DNA of 64,000 nt, from positions 62,001 through 126,000 of the forward strand of contig NZ_JACIDN010000004.1 of assembly GCF_014196345.1 (NCBI RefSeq), read 5' to 3'. Shown one piece after another: positions 10,312-19,612 of the stretch; the stretch's first letter is position 1; each line of letters starts with the position of its first letter. Under the pieces are notes generated by a model. That model saw nothing but the letters and a program-made list of their open reading frames with translations, did not search any database and was not told the origin of the DNA. This stretch comes from Methylobacterium brachythecii. GTDB lineage: Bacteria; Pseudomonadota; Alphaproteobacteria; Rhizobiales; Beijerinckiaceae. A program made the position numbers and the translations under genes.

Positions 10312-11655
10312 TCAGAACCTCGGTGAACCGCGAGACGGGATGCAACAGTTGGCTTCTGCGGCAACGATGGGCGGGTTGAGCGATGGCAGGGCTCGATTTT
10401 GAATAGATGCTGGAGTTTCAGCCGTCTCGCTTCGGAAGGCGATGACTCTATACTTGAGTGTCTCGCCGTCGGCCGCCAACCAATTGCCTTCCCGGCCAAA
10501 CAGGGAGCTGGCCAAAGCCGTTGTGGAGCGCGCGAGCGGAGCGTCCTCTTTAGAGGCCTGTCGGGCAGCCTCCGGCATGCGGGACAGCCAAACCTGTAGC
10601 GCATCGTAAGTTGCGCACGCATCACCACTTGGTGCGATGTGACAGAGCTCCTTGTATGCCCAGATTTCCGACGCATGCCTTGCGTCGCGTGACCGGCGAA
10701 CCGATGTCGCGATCGATTTTCTGGAGATCAGGAGAACGACAGCGAGCGCTCCCAGCACCAGGAGCGTGATAACCGCGAGCGTCGAAGCATTCGGGCGATC
10801 TTGCGCGGTCCTCGCCTTGGCCGATGTCGAGCCCCCGACCACTGCGACGTGCGTGCCGGCGAGCGTCTCGGTGCGGGCTTCTTGGCTGGCGAGATCCCAC
10901 CAGGATTGCCTGAGCTCGGGAAGGTCATACGATCCCGGTTTCTCAAAGACATACGTCACCTTATCGATACGCGACCCCACGACTTCGCCGCGATTGATGC
11001 GGTCGAGGGAGCGCGGCGGGTCGATGTAGAGCCTGACGCCGCTCGGCGCTGCAAAGACGAGGTCGGCCATGCCCATGGCGGGCATGCCGCTGGCCTCTCG
11101 TCGGATCGTCCGAACTAGCGCGTCGCCGATCTTGAGGCGGGCCTGTTTCGAATCCGGCGACCAGGCTTGCGTCACGGTGAGATTCGTCGTCGCGATGACG
11201 GGCTGCGAAGTGTCGAGGCCCGGCGGGAGGGCGACGGCGACGTGCTGTACATCGCCTTTGGCTGCGCCGATGACGTCGCCAGAGGCGTCGAGAAGTGTCA
11301 CATCCGCGCCGGGCACATCGATGACACCACCGCGGCGGGGAAAGACGACGAACTCGAAGCGCTGTCCGACATAGGCGCGATCGTCGATCCGATCGCCGAT
11401 GGTGACGCCCTGCGTCTCGAGGCGGAGTATCTGCGCGCCGGGCGCGTCGCTAACCCCGATCCGCGGCGGACGCGGCATCGCGTCGGGAAAAAGCACGTCG
11501 ACTAGCAGGCGAACGGGTTGGCCGACGACGACGCCGTTCTCGGGATCGAGCTTCGCCCGGACGACGACCTGCGGTGTCTCGGCCTGAACCCCGCTTGCTG
11601 TGGCAAGCGCAAGAAATGCCAGCGCGAGCGCGATCGATGCCCAGGGCCGGCTCAC
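10312..11655 (-). CDS. BatD-like membrane-anchored protein, last gene of MoxR operon
   Basis: A 447-residue protein starting at a GTG that overlaps the stop of the TPR gene (GTGA). Signal peptide to about residue 30 (LATASGVQA), an all-beta periplasmic region typical of BatD/oxygen-tolerance proteins (repeated PRRGGVIDVPG-type strands), one transmembrane helix near 300-320 (STLAVITLLVLGALAVVLL), and a cytosolic tail. In Bat and Mxa systems such proteins sit with von Willebrand partners on the membrane and are thought to help mature or protect periplasmic enzymes. Distal position and coupling support co-expression with the six upstream genes. Confidence 0.8.
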   Translation of the reverse strand: MSRPWASIALALAFLALATASGVQAETPQVVVRAKLDPENGVVVGQPVRLLVDVLFPDAMPRPPRIGVSDAPGAQILRLETQGVTIGDRIDDRAYVGQRFEFVVFPRRGGVIDVPGADVTLLDASGDVIGAAKGDVQHVAVALPPGLDTSQPVIATTNLTVTQAWSPDSKQARLKIGDALVRTIRREASGMPAMGMADLVFAAPSGVRLYIDPPRSLDRINRGEVVGSRIDKVTYVFEKPGSYDLPELRQSWWDLASQEARTETLAGTHVAVVGGSTSAKARTAQDRPNASTLAVITLLVLGALAVVLLISRKSIATSVRRSRDARHASEIWAYKELCHIAPSGDACATYDALQVWLSRMPEAARQASKEDAPLARSTTALASSLFGREGNWLAADGETLKYRVIAFRSETAETPASIQNRALPSLNPPIVAAEANCCIPSRGSPRF

Positions 11656-12317
11656 GGTTTCGTCTCCGGCTGGCGCGATGGCTCCTGACGCGAGGCAGAT
11701 TGGAGCTGATAGGCGAACTTCACCCTCAGGAAATCGGCCGGCTTGGTTTGCACGCGCCTGAGCCACATCGCGCGAACGGCGTCGTCAGAGAGAGGCTTGC
11801 GCTCGCCCTCGACGGTCGTATCGGTGCCCCCTTTCTTCGTCTTGTCGAACACGACTTCGTCGGGCTTGGAATCCGTGTTGCCCGTCTCACCGCCCTGCTG
11901 CCTGACGCGCTCGGCCCGGATCCGCGCAAGTTCGCGATTGGCAGTCGCGTCGGGCCAGTCCGGGCGCAGTTGCAGCGCGCGGTCGTAGCGCTTCACGGCA
12001 TCTTCGTATTTGCCGAGCATGATCAACGCATTGCCCTGATCGAAGGCGCCCTCTGAGATGTCGAGCCCGCCGAAGACCTGGGCGGCCAGCTTGAACTCGC
12101 CGGCGCGAAAAAGAGCCACGCCGCGCCGGAGCGGATCGCGAAAGGCCGCCGCCGCCTCCCCGGGCCTGTCGCGCTCCATCAGTGCTTGCCCGCGCTGATC
12201 GGCGGTGAGGAAGAGATTGCGCCAGCCGACCCGGCCGCCTGCGACGATCAAACCGAGCAGCACAGCCACCATCAGAACAACGGGGGCGACCCAGGGAGGA
12301 GCGACGCGCCGGCTCAT
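11652..12317 (-). CDS. TPR-repeat membrane protein (BatC/MxaK-like)
   Basis: A 221-residue protein with one N-terminal transmembrane helix (PWVAPVVLMVAVLLGLIVAGG), then tetratricopeptide-like helices including FDQGNALIMLGKYEDAVKRY, and a charged, Gln/Lys/Glu-rich C-terminal tail. It is the size and layout of the BatC-type TPR component of MoxR/von Willebrand clusters. Its ATG overlaps the preceding stop codon by 4 bp and its own stop overlaps the GTG of the BatD-like gene, so the three are translationally coupled. It probably acts as a scaffold for the von Willebrand proteins. Confidence 0.8.
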   Translation of the reverse strand: MSRRVAPPWVAPVVLMVAVLLGLIVAGGRVGWRNLFLTADQRGQALMERDRPGEAAAAFRDPLRRGVALFRAGEFKLAAQVFGGLDISEGAFDQGNALIMLGKYEDAVKRYDRALQLRPDWPDATANRELARIRAERVRQQGGETGNTDSKPDEVVFDKTKKGGTDTTVEGERKPLSDDAVRAMWLRRVQTKPADFLRVKFAYQLQSASRQEPSRQPETKP

Positions 12318-13234
12318 GCCAGGACCCAGCCCCGACGGAACCACAGCAATGTGAGCAGAGCGAGAATCGGCGTGAGCCAATACCCCGCTTCGTGCCAATG
12401 CTGCCCTTCGCCGGCGACCTCCTCCGTGCGCGCCGCGCGGTCGAGGCGGCGCGCGATCGCGTCGATGTCGGACTGATCGACTGTCGTCGCAATGAGACGG
12501 CCGCCAATGGCCCGCGCCGCTTCGTCGAGCGTTTCGAGTGGCTGATCCGGCGGCAGAAGCGACAGCATCGTCACCGGGTGTGCGAGCTTGATCGCCTCAA
12601 GACGGCCGAGTTCCTCGGCAGCCACGCGATCGGTCATCACGAGGATCGAGCCGACTTGGCCGCTGGCCGCGAGCGCGCGGTCCGCGATCGCCACAGCCTC
12701 GGCGAGATCATCGCCCTCCTTCGGCATGATCTCGGGCGCGAGCGCCTGCGCGAGATGACCGATGACGCTGGTATCGGGCGTCAGCGGCAGAACGAGATGC
12801 GCCGAGCCGGAATAGGCGATCAGTCCCACCGACGCGCCCTCGCGGATCGCGAGCAAGTCCGAGAGCTTCTGCCGTGCACGGTCGAGCCTGGTCGGTGCCA
12901 GGTCGGGCGTCGTCATCGACGGCGACACCTTGAGCACGATGACGACGGGCGGCTTGGCATCTGCAAACGGCGATGGCTCCCGCTGCCAGGCAGGGCCGGC
13001 GACGGCGATGCTTGCCAGCAGCCATGCGAACATCAGCAGGCCGCTCGGATCCACCCGGGCATGCCCTGCCTGGCCGAGGAGCAGGTGCCGGAGCAGTTCC
13101 GGATCGATCACGCCCTGCCATCGCGCCCCGGCATCGAGGAGACGCCGCGTCAGGAACCAGAATCCCGCTGCCGGCCCCAGCAGTAGCAGCCAGAGCGGCC
13201 GCTCGAAATGGAACGCTGCGAGGGCTTCGCTCAT
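12314..13234 (-). CDS. von Willebrand A-domain membrane protein with altered MIDAS (BatB/MxaL-like)
   Basis: A 306-residue protein: N-terminal membrane segments about 12-30 and 65-82, a von Willebrand factor A domain about 95-260, and a C-terminal transmembrane helix (YWLTPILALLTLLWF). The metal-ion-dependent adhesion site normally reads DxSxS; here it is LKVSPSM, with lysine (residue 102) in place of the aspartate, so metal binding is probably weakened or lost. The partner protein upstream keeps an intact DLSGS. Overlaps both neighbours by 4 bp. Probably a structural partner in the membrane complex. Confidence 0.82.
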   Translation of the reverse strand: MSEALAAFHFERPLWLLLLGPAAGFWFLTRRLLDAGARWQGVIDPELLRHLLLGQAGHARVDPSGLLMFAWLLASIAVAGPAWQREPSPFADAKPPVVIVLKVSPSMTTPDLAPTRLDRARQKLSDLLAIREGASVGLIAYSGSAHLVLPLTPDTSVIGHLAQALAPEIMPKEGDDLAEAVAIADRALAASGQVGSILVMTDRVAAEELGRLEAIKLAHPVTMLSLLPPDQPLETLDEAARAIGGRLIATTVDQSDIDAIARRLDRAARTEEVAGEGQHWHEAGYWLTPILALLTLLWFRRGWVLA

Positions 13235-14250
13235 GGCGCGAGCCTCGGGATCGTCGGCGGAGCGTGGCGGGCGGAGCCGGCATGCCGATGTGCGAGCAGG
13301 CGAGCAGCCTGCACGACGAGCGAGAGCAGCAGCGCCGCCGCGAGCGGCACCCAATAGACGTCCCGCTTCGGGCGGAACGTCACGGTGTCGATCCTTCGCG
13401 TCTCGATCGCGTTGAGGCGATCGTAGATCTGCGCGAGTTGCGTGCGGTCGAGCGCGCGATAGAAGCCGCCGCCCGTCGCGTTCGCGACCTTGGTCAGGGC
13501 GGCCTCGTCGAGCTTGTCCTCGCCGATCGTCGTCGGATCGCCGATCGCGACGGTGTGGATCACGATCCCCCTGTCCTTCGCGACGGCTGCAGCCTCGGCC
13601 GGGGGCACCTTGCTTGCCGTGTCGTTGCCGTCTGTCAGCGCGATGATCGTCTTCGCCTTCACGGTGCTCTTGTCGAACAGGCCGATGCCGAGACCGATCG
13701 CGTCGCCGAAAGCCGTGCGCGGACCGGCCATCCCGACGACCGTATCGCGCAGGAGCTCCCGGCACAGATCGAGATCGGTCGTGAAGGGGACGAGGGCGAA
13801 AGGCGCATCGCCGAAAACGACAATGCCTGCCCGATCGCCTTTACGCTGCGCCAGGAACTCGTCGAGCACCTGCTTGACCGCCGTCAGCCTGTCGACGGTG
13901 CGGCCCGAGGCGTCGACGAAGTCGGCGGCGCCCATCGAGCCGGACAAATCGACGAGAAGGAGGAGGTCGCGGGTCGGCTGGTCGCGATGGAGCGGCGGCT
14001 CGATCCATTGCGGCCGCGTGAGCGCGGCGAGAACGAAACACCAGCTCACGATCAGCGTCGCCAGACCGAGCCAGCCTCGTGGCCTGACGACGCCACCTTG
14101 GCGTGGGCGTTGGCCGCTCAGGGCGACCAGCCGGTCGAAGAACGACACGCGAAGACTCGCACGTCGATCGGAATGCGGCGGCAGCAGCCACCAGATCGCG
14201 AGCGGCAACGGGGCGAGCAGGACGAGCCACGGATAGGCGAAGGACAGCAC
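13231..14250 (-). CDS. von Willebrand A-domain membrane protein (BatA/MxaC-like)
   Basis: A 339-residue protein. Start chosen at the GTG at 14250, which has GGGGGAG 8 bp upstream; the longer frame has no such site. Two N-terminal transmembrane segments (AYPWLVLLAPLPLAIWWLL and LGLATLIVSWCFVLAAL), a von Willebrand A domain with an intact MIDAS motif VDLSGSMG and ALTDGND, and a C-terminal transmembrane helix near 305-325. BatA and MxaC share this layout. It starts 2 bp after the DUF4381 stop codon and overlaps the second von Willebrand gene by 4 bp. Confidence 0.85.
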   Translation of the reverse strand: MLSFAYPWLVLLAPLPLAIWWLLPPHSDRRASLRVSFFDRLVALSGQRPRQGGVVRPRGWLGLATLIVSWCFVLAALTRPQWIEPPLHRDQPTRDLLLLVDLSGSMGAADFVDASGRTVDRLTAVKQVLDEFLAQRKGDRAGIVVFGDAPFALVPFTTDLDLCRELLRDTVVGMAGPRTAFGDAIGLGIGLFDKSTVKAKTIIALTDGNDTASKVPPAEAAAVAKDRGIVIHTVAIGDPTTIGEDKLDEAALTKVANATGGGFYRALDRTQLAQIYDRLNAIETRRIDTVTFRPKRDVYWVPLAAALLLSLVVQAARLLAHRHAGSARHAPPTIPRLAP

Positions 14251-14252
14251 GG

Positions 14253-14753
14253 TCAGGTCTCCCCCAACCGTTGAGGCGCCTGGTGCGTGCGGACCCAGAG
14301 TCTTGCCTGCGCGATCAACGCCGTCAGTTCGACGGCAGGGACATCGTGCTGGCGGCCGCACGCCTCGGACAGGAGCGTTTCAGCCCGGCTCGCCGTGGAC
14401 CCTTTCATCCCGTTTCGTGCGAGAAACGCGGCCCAGGCCCGACCACTCAAGGCGGCCACGTCCGGCCTGGGATAGGCGACGAGCGCGGTGCGCTTCAGGA
14501 TGGCCGAGACCTGTGCGACGACGGCTTGGTCGGCCTGCGACATCGTACCCGCGACGCCATCGAGCTCTTTCAACGCCGCACGGCGATACGCGTCGGCGCG
14601 ATAGCGCCGGAGCGCTCGCCAAGCGAACACCGCCAGCATCGCCAGGCACCCGGCCGCCACGATCCACACGCCCGGCGCTGGCGGCCAGAACGGCACCGGC
14701 GGTGGAATCGCCAGATCCCGGAGGCGCGCCAGACTGCCAGGGTCTTCGGTCAT
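14253..14753 (-). CDS. DUF4381 small membrane protein of MoxR operon
   Basis: A 166-residue protein starting at an ATG overlapping the DUF58 stop codon. One transmembrane helix at about 28-46 (GVWIVAAGCLAMLAVFAWRAL) precedes a soluble helical domain. The N-terminal PPPVPFWPPAPG segment before the helix is typical of DUF4381 proteins, which occur between DUF58 and von Willebrand genes in Bat-type clusters. Function unknown; its fixed position suggests it links the cytosolic DUF58 protein to the membrane complex. Confidence 0.8.
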   Translation of the reverse strand: MTEDPGSLARLRDLAIPPPVPFWPPAPGVWIVAAGCLAMLAVFAWRALRRYRADAYRRAALKELDGVAGTMSQADQAVVAQVSAILKRTALVAYPRPDVAALSGRAWAAFLARNGMKGSTASRAETLLSEACGRQHDVPAVELTALIAQARLWVRTHQAPQRLGET

Positions 14754-15748
14754 CGCCGCCCACCTCCGACAGAGGCGAGTTGCGTCGCTGTGCGCTTGCC
14801 GATCAGTTCGCGCAATTGCTGGGCGACGTCTCGGTGCGTCGAAATCGGCAGCGTGGGAATGGCGCGCCTGCGGGACAGCGCGTTCAGGCGTTCCCGCCAG
14901 GCAGCGCGCTGCTGCGCATAGCGATCGCGCAAGCTGGCGGACGCGCAATCGACCTCGATCTGCGCATCGCCCCCGCTGAACACGGCAGCGCCGATGTCCG
15001 GCAACGCATGCTCGAGGGGATCGCTGATCGGAATCGCCAGGACATCGTTATGCGCCGTGAGACGCGTGACGAGGCGCTTGGTCTCTTCATTTTCGCCCGT
15101 CACGTCGGTGATCAGGCAGACGAGCCAGTCATGCGTCGCCGACCGGGCCGCGCGCGCGAGCGCCGCATTGAGTTGGTTGCCGGCATCGGCCGACGAGGCG
15201 GCGGCGGTGAGCGTCTGGTTCTGGCGGACGACTTCCGCGATGACGCGCACGGCCCCGGCATCGCGCCCCTGCGGCCGAACCTCGACCATCTCCGTATCAC
15301 CGAACACGATCGCCCCGACGCGGTCGCCGAGAGAAGTGACACGCCAGGCTGCGAGCGCCGCAACCTCCGCTGCCGCCACCGATTTCATCGCCCGGCGGCT
15401 GCCGAAGAACATCGAGCGACGCTGATCGACGAGCAGCAGAACCGGACGGTCACGCTCCTCCGAATAGACCCGGACATGCGGGCTGCCGCGTCGCGCCGTG
15501 GCCAGCCAGTCGATGGTGCGGGTGTCGTCGCCTTCGAAGTAGTGGCGCAACTCCTCGAAATTGAGCCCGCGCCCGCGAAGGCGCGAGGCGTGCCGCCCTG
15601 CGAGCAGGCTGTGCACCGGCTGTCTCGGCAAGAAGCTGAAGCCCTTGGCGCGATGCTTGAGCCGCAACAGGTCGTCGAGTGCAACGAAGGCGCGCGCCAC
15701 CGGCGCTGGTCCCGCTTCGGTTTCTCTCCGTGGTCTGAGCTGCGCCAT
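14750..15748 (-). CDS. DUF58 domain protein (MxaS-like)
   Basis: A 332-residue cytosolic protein. The ATG at 15748 with GGGGCGAG upstream is preferred; an in-frame start at 15823 would run back into moxR. It carries the DUF58 signature around RGRGLNFEELRHYFEGDD and DWLATAR, then a von Willebrand-like segment LLLVDQRRSMFFGS. MxaS is the DUF58 member of the methanol dehydrogenase cluster; Bat operons have an equivalent. It works with the MoxR ATPase encoded 13 bp upstream. Confidence 0.85.
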   Translation of the reverse strand: MAQLRPRRETEAGPAPVARAFVALDDLLRLKHRAKGFSFLPRQPVHSLLAGRHASRLRGRGLNFEELRHYFEGDDTRTIDWLATARRGSPHVRVYSEERDRPVLLLVDQRRSMFFGSRRAMKSVAAAEVAALAAWRVTSLGDRVGAIVFGDTEMVEVRPQGRDAGAVRVIAEVVRQNQTLTAAASSADAGNQLNAALARAARSATHDWLVCLITDVTGENEETKRLVTRLTAHNDVLAIPISDPLEHALPDIGAAVFSGGDAQIEVDCASASLRDRYAQQRAAWRERLNALSRRRAIPTLPISTHRDVAQQLRELIGKRTATQLASVGGGRR

Positions 15749-15761
15749 CGCTCGCCCCGGG

Positions 15762-16745
<984 letters not shown>

Positions 16746-16798
16746 CTGAACCTCGTCTTACTCTATAGGCGAAGGGCCTTAGGCAAAGGGCGCCAAAT

Positions 16799-17818
16799 TT
16801 AGCTCAAGGGTTGAGGCTCGGGGAATTTCCAGGTTCCGTTGAGAATTTCTTTGCGCGGTCGATAGAGACGGACCGTATAGTTCCAGTCTGTATCGATGGG
16901 CAGGCAGTTCGGGATCTTGCCATCGCAACCATCGAACTGGACATCGACCGCACCATCTGCCGCTTTCGTCGCGGTGAGATTGTTGATCGCATAGGCGTTG
17001 TATGGGTTCTCTTGGAAGAAGCCTTTAGCGTTGTAGCAGCTGATCGACCAGAAACCGTCCACGGGCACGTCCACCGGGACGTGAAGCTTGTAGACGGTCT
17101 TGCCGTCGTTCTCCTTTGGCGTGAAGCTGAGATAGGCCGCTTCTTTGTCCGGATTGCCGCCCCAGCCCGCCGCCGATCCGATCAGGAAACGGATCGGATC
17201 GACGTCTGCTCGCGATCCGAAGGCATGCGCGAAATTCGCCAGGGTCGACGCGAGGACCAGGAGCGCGTCGCGGACCTTCTTGTGGCTCTCGGCGTCCCAG
17301 GTTGTGGGCTCGAAGGCACCAGGGCCTCCGGGCTGCTGGATCGCGACACTGTCCTGCAGCCGGTGGACCTCATCGAGATCCCCCGGCTTCTCGGGCTCGA
17401 CCAGGGTGCGCACGATCGCCGCCATGTAGCGTGTGCCGATCTTCGCCTTGTCGAAGGTCTTGCTCCCAGTGCCGTACACGACCTGATGGGTGTATTGGTC
17501 CTGATCGATAATCTGGGCTGACATGAACCGCTTGCCGGAATCGGGAAGCGTGATCGTCACCGGCCCGGCATCGAGATCGAACACGCCGAACGAATAGAGC
17601 GTGTCGCGATTCATGCGGATGACGGCTTGCTTATCGATTGGCGTCGGCTCTCGATTATGCGCGAACTTGCCGAATCCACCGTCGCGGGCGGTCTTTACGA
17701 AATAGGTATCGGTCTCTGCGCGCGTGAAGTTGTCTGGCGTGACCTTGTTTGTACTTTGTGCAAGCGCCGAAGACGTAATCGTTGCTATAGCAATGACCGT
17801 CACCACCTGCGTTCTCAT
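16799..17818 (-). CDS. DUF1254/DUF1214 domain protein, exported
   Basis: A 339-residue protein. The ATG at 17818 is chosen because GGAGGA lies just upstream and it begins a clean signal peptide (MRTQVVTVIAIATITSSALAQ). An N-terminal DUF1254 domain (NRDTLYSFGVFDLDAGPVTI, DQYTHQVVYG) is followed by a C-terminal DUF1214 domain (PVDGFWSISCYN, NYTVRLYRP). The family is widespread in rhizobia and mycobacteria, periplasmic and of unknown activity. It ends 53 bp before moxR and starts 26 bp after the HlyD gene stop, so it may be co-transcribed with either. Confidence 0.85.
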   Translation of the reverse strand: MRTQVVTVIAIATITSSALAQSTNKVTPDNFTRAETDTYFVKTARDGGFGKFAHNREPTPIDKQAVIRMNRDTLYSFGVFDLDAGPVTITLPDSGKRFMSAQIIDQDQYTHQVVYGTGSKTFDKAKIGTRYMAAIVRTLVEPEKPGDLDEVHRLQDSVAIQQPGGPGAFEPTTWDAESHKKVRDALLVLASTLANFAHAFGSRADVDPIRFLIGSAAGWGGNPDKEAAYLSFTPKENDGKTVYKLHVPVDVPVDGFWSISCYNAKGFFQENPYNAYAINNLTATKAADGAVDVQFDGCDGKIPNCLPIDTDWNYTVRLYRPRKEILNGTWKFPEPQPLS

Positions 17819-17844
17819 AGTGGTCTCCTCCAGAACGGACATTT

Positions 17845-18960
17845 TCAAAACGGATTGATGTAATTGAGGATCGCCATTTGCCGGAGGACGACCTGCCGGA
17901 TGACGTGTGCTGCTTTGACGTGTTCGGTGTAGATCGCGGCGAGACCCGTGCTGCCGGCCGGCAGCCCCTTCGCGATGCTCTGGTCGTCGAGCTTGATTTT
18001 GACGACGAACGGAGCCGCCTGGACCTCCGTCGGTGCGACGGCGAGGCCGCCGGGCTGCGTCTGGCCGGTCGCAATGGCCTGGATCACGGTTTCGACGCGG
18101 CCGGTGAAGATCTCGCCGGGCGCCCCCTTGAAGGTCACCTCGGCGATCTGGCCCGGCTCGATGTAGCGGGCATAGATCTGGGCGATCTCGACGCCGATGA
18201 TGGTCTCGCCGGTATCGATGAAGGCCATGGCCGGGGCCTGCGTCGTCACCCGCGCGCCGGCGCGCAGGGCGAGGTTGGTGACGTAGCCCTCAGTCGGCGC
18301 TCGCACGGTGGTCTGATCGAGTTCCCATTGCGCGTTGCCGAGCTGGGCCTTGGTGCGCACGACATCCGTGTTCACGCCCTCGACCTGCGATGCCAAAGCA
18401 AGGCGCACACTGGTCTCCTGCGCCTTAGCCGCGTTGAGCTGCGCGTTCAGGGTGTCGACTTGCCGCTGCTCGTCCTGGACGCGGAACTCGCTGGTGGCGC
18501 TGCTCTTGGCGAGCCGGACCATGTCGTCCCGTCTCTGTTCGGCGAAGCCGAGTTGCGCCTGCACGGCCTTCAGATTGGCGCTCGCCGCATCGAGGCTGGA
18601 CTTGAGCTGCTCGGCCTTCTGCTCCGCCGCGACCACCTGTGCCTGCAAGTCCTTGACCGAGTATGCGAACGGCGCTGGATCGATGCGGAACAATACGTCG
18701 CCCGCCTTGAGCGGCAGGTTCGCCTGCACTGGAACGGCGACGACCTGGCCCGAGACGTTGGGCACGATCTGCACCGAGTTGCGGATTACGGCGACCGGGC
18801 CAGATGGCGCGCCCCAGCCCATCGGGATGAACAGGCCGACCAGCAGCAACACGAGTACTAGGACCGGCGAGATCTTCCAGAACAGGTTGAGCCGCACGAA
18901 GCCGAGCCAGACGAACAGCGCGAGGAGTGCGATATAGGCATTGAGCAGGACGACGATCAT
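17845..18960 (-). CDS. HlyD-family membrane fusion protein (YiaV-like)
   Basis: A 371-residue periplasmic adaptor. Two N-terminal transmembrane helices (about 2-22 and 28-50), a lipoyl/barrel-sandwich segment (IVPNVSGQVVAVPVQANLPL), a long coiled-coil hairpin about 110-220 rich in Ala/Gln/Glu, and the second lipoyl half (TTVRAPTEGYVTNL). The start ATG at 18960 overlaps the stop of the DUF3302 gene by 4 bp. The DUF3302-HlyD pair is the same arrangement as E. coli yiaW-yiaV. It would bridge inner and outer membrane in small-molecule export; no pump gene is adjacent. Confidence 0.88.
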   Translation of the reverse strand: MIVVLLNAYIALLALFVWLGFVRLNLFWKISPVLVLVLLLVGLFIPMGWGAPSGPVAVIRNSVQIVPNVSGQVVAVPVQANLPLKAGDVLFRIDPAPFAYSVKDLQAQVVAAEQKAEQLKSSLDAASANLKAVQAQLGFAEQRRDDMVRLAKSSATSEFRVQDEQRQVDTLNAQLNAAKAQETSVRLALASQVEGVNTDVVRTKAQLGNAQWELDQTTVRAPTEGYVTNLALRAGARVTTQAPAMAFIDTGETIIGVEIAQIYARYIEPGQIAEVTFKGAPGEIFTGRVETVIQAIATGQTQPGGLAVAPTEVQAAPFVVKIKLDDQSIAKGLPAGSTGLAAIYTEHVKAAHVIRQVVLRQMAILNYINPF

Positions 18961-19196
18961 GCCCGCGCCCCCGCCTTGGCCGGCTGGTCGACATAGGCCC
19001 AGATCAGCACCAGCGGCCAGAACACGAAGCCGAAGATCAGGGTCGCCCAGCTCCCGACCGCGACGGCCTCGGCCCAGGGGTGCCCACGCTTCTTCGCGAT
19101 CCGCCCCGGGATCATGCCGAGCGCGACGAAGACCGCGACCAGCGTCATGATCAGGACGACGAGAACGATCCAGGCGAAGACGTCGATGAAGGACAT
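18957..19196 (-). CDS. DUF3302 inner-membrane protein (YiaW-like)
   Basis: A 79-residue protein with two transmembrane helices (AWIVLVVLIMTLVAVFVALG and AVGSWATLIFGFVFWPLVL) separated by a short cytosolic RIAKKRGHPWAE loop typical of DUF3302. An ATG 9 bp further out (19205) is also in frame, but AAGGA is correctly spaced only for the 19196 start. Its stop overlaps the HlyD-family start codon, so the two are translationally coupled and probably form one membrane complex. Confidence 0.8.
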   Translation of the reverse strand: MSFIDVFAWIVLVVLIMTLVAVFVALGMIPGRIAKKRGHPWAEAVAVGSWATLIFGFVFWPLVLIWAYVDQPAKAGARA

Positions 19197-19305
19197 GTTC
19201 GTCATCCTTCGGGCAGGTCGCGACCTTATGTCGGTCGCACGGTTCCATGCGGCGTTAGCAACGGCTTTGAAGGCTCGCAGCCTTCAAAGCCGCAGCTTGA
19301 GACCA

Positions 19306-19590
19306 TCACCACCGGCGGACGACCGCGCGGCGGCGAACCGCGACGCGTGGCCCAACCACGCCGCGGCGCACGACGGTCGTCCGCCGGACCGCGACACCGC
19401 CGCCGTAATAGCCACGGCGGACCACAACGCCGCGCCGCACGACGGGGCCGCGTCGGACTCCCGCGGCGCCGTTGGGGCCGACGCAGCCGGCTCGAACGAC
19501 GCCTGCCGCGCAGACGACGGCATTCGCCTCGGTTGGCGTGAAGGCGAGAACCCCGAAGACCAGCGCAAATGCGGATAAGGTGCGCTTCAT
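19306..19590 (-). CDS. Small secreted Arg/Val/Gly-rich repeat protein
   Basis: A 94-residue protein: a clean signal peptide (MKRTLSAFALVFGVLAF, ending ANA), two early cysteines (VVCAAG, AGCVG), then a low-complexity tail of repeated VRRG/VVRRG units, strongly basic. AAGGAG lies well placed before the ATG. No known domain. Similar small, basic, repeat-rich secreted proteins occur twice more in this window (8907 and 28773), but without sequence identity beyond composition. It lies 22 bp after the HAD phosphatase stop, so probably in its operon. Confidence 0.7.
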   Translation of the reverse strand: MKRTLSAFALVFGVLAFTPTEANAVVCAAGVVRAGCVGPNGAAGVRRGPVVRRGVVVRRGYYGGGVAVRRTTVVRRGVVGPRVAVRRRAVVRRW

Positions 19591-19612
19591 GTCGCTGCTC
19601 CTTGAAATGTTT

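Noticed and set aside
19306..19590. VRRG repeats as a DNA tandem repeat or CRISPR
   Set aside because: The repetition is at protein level with irregular DNA units; no spacers.
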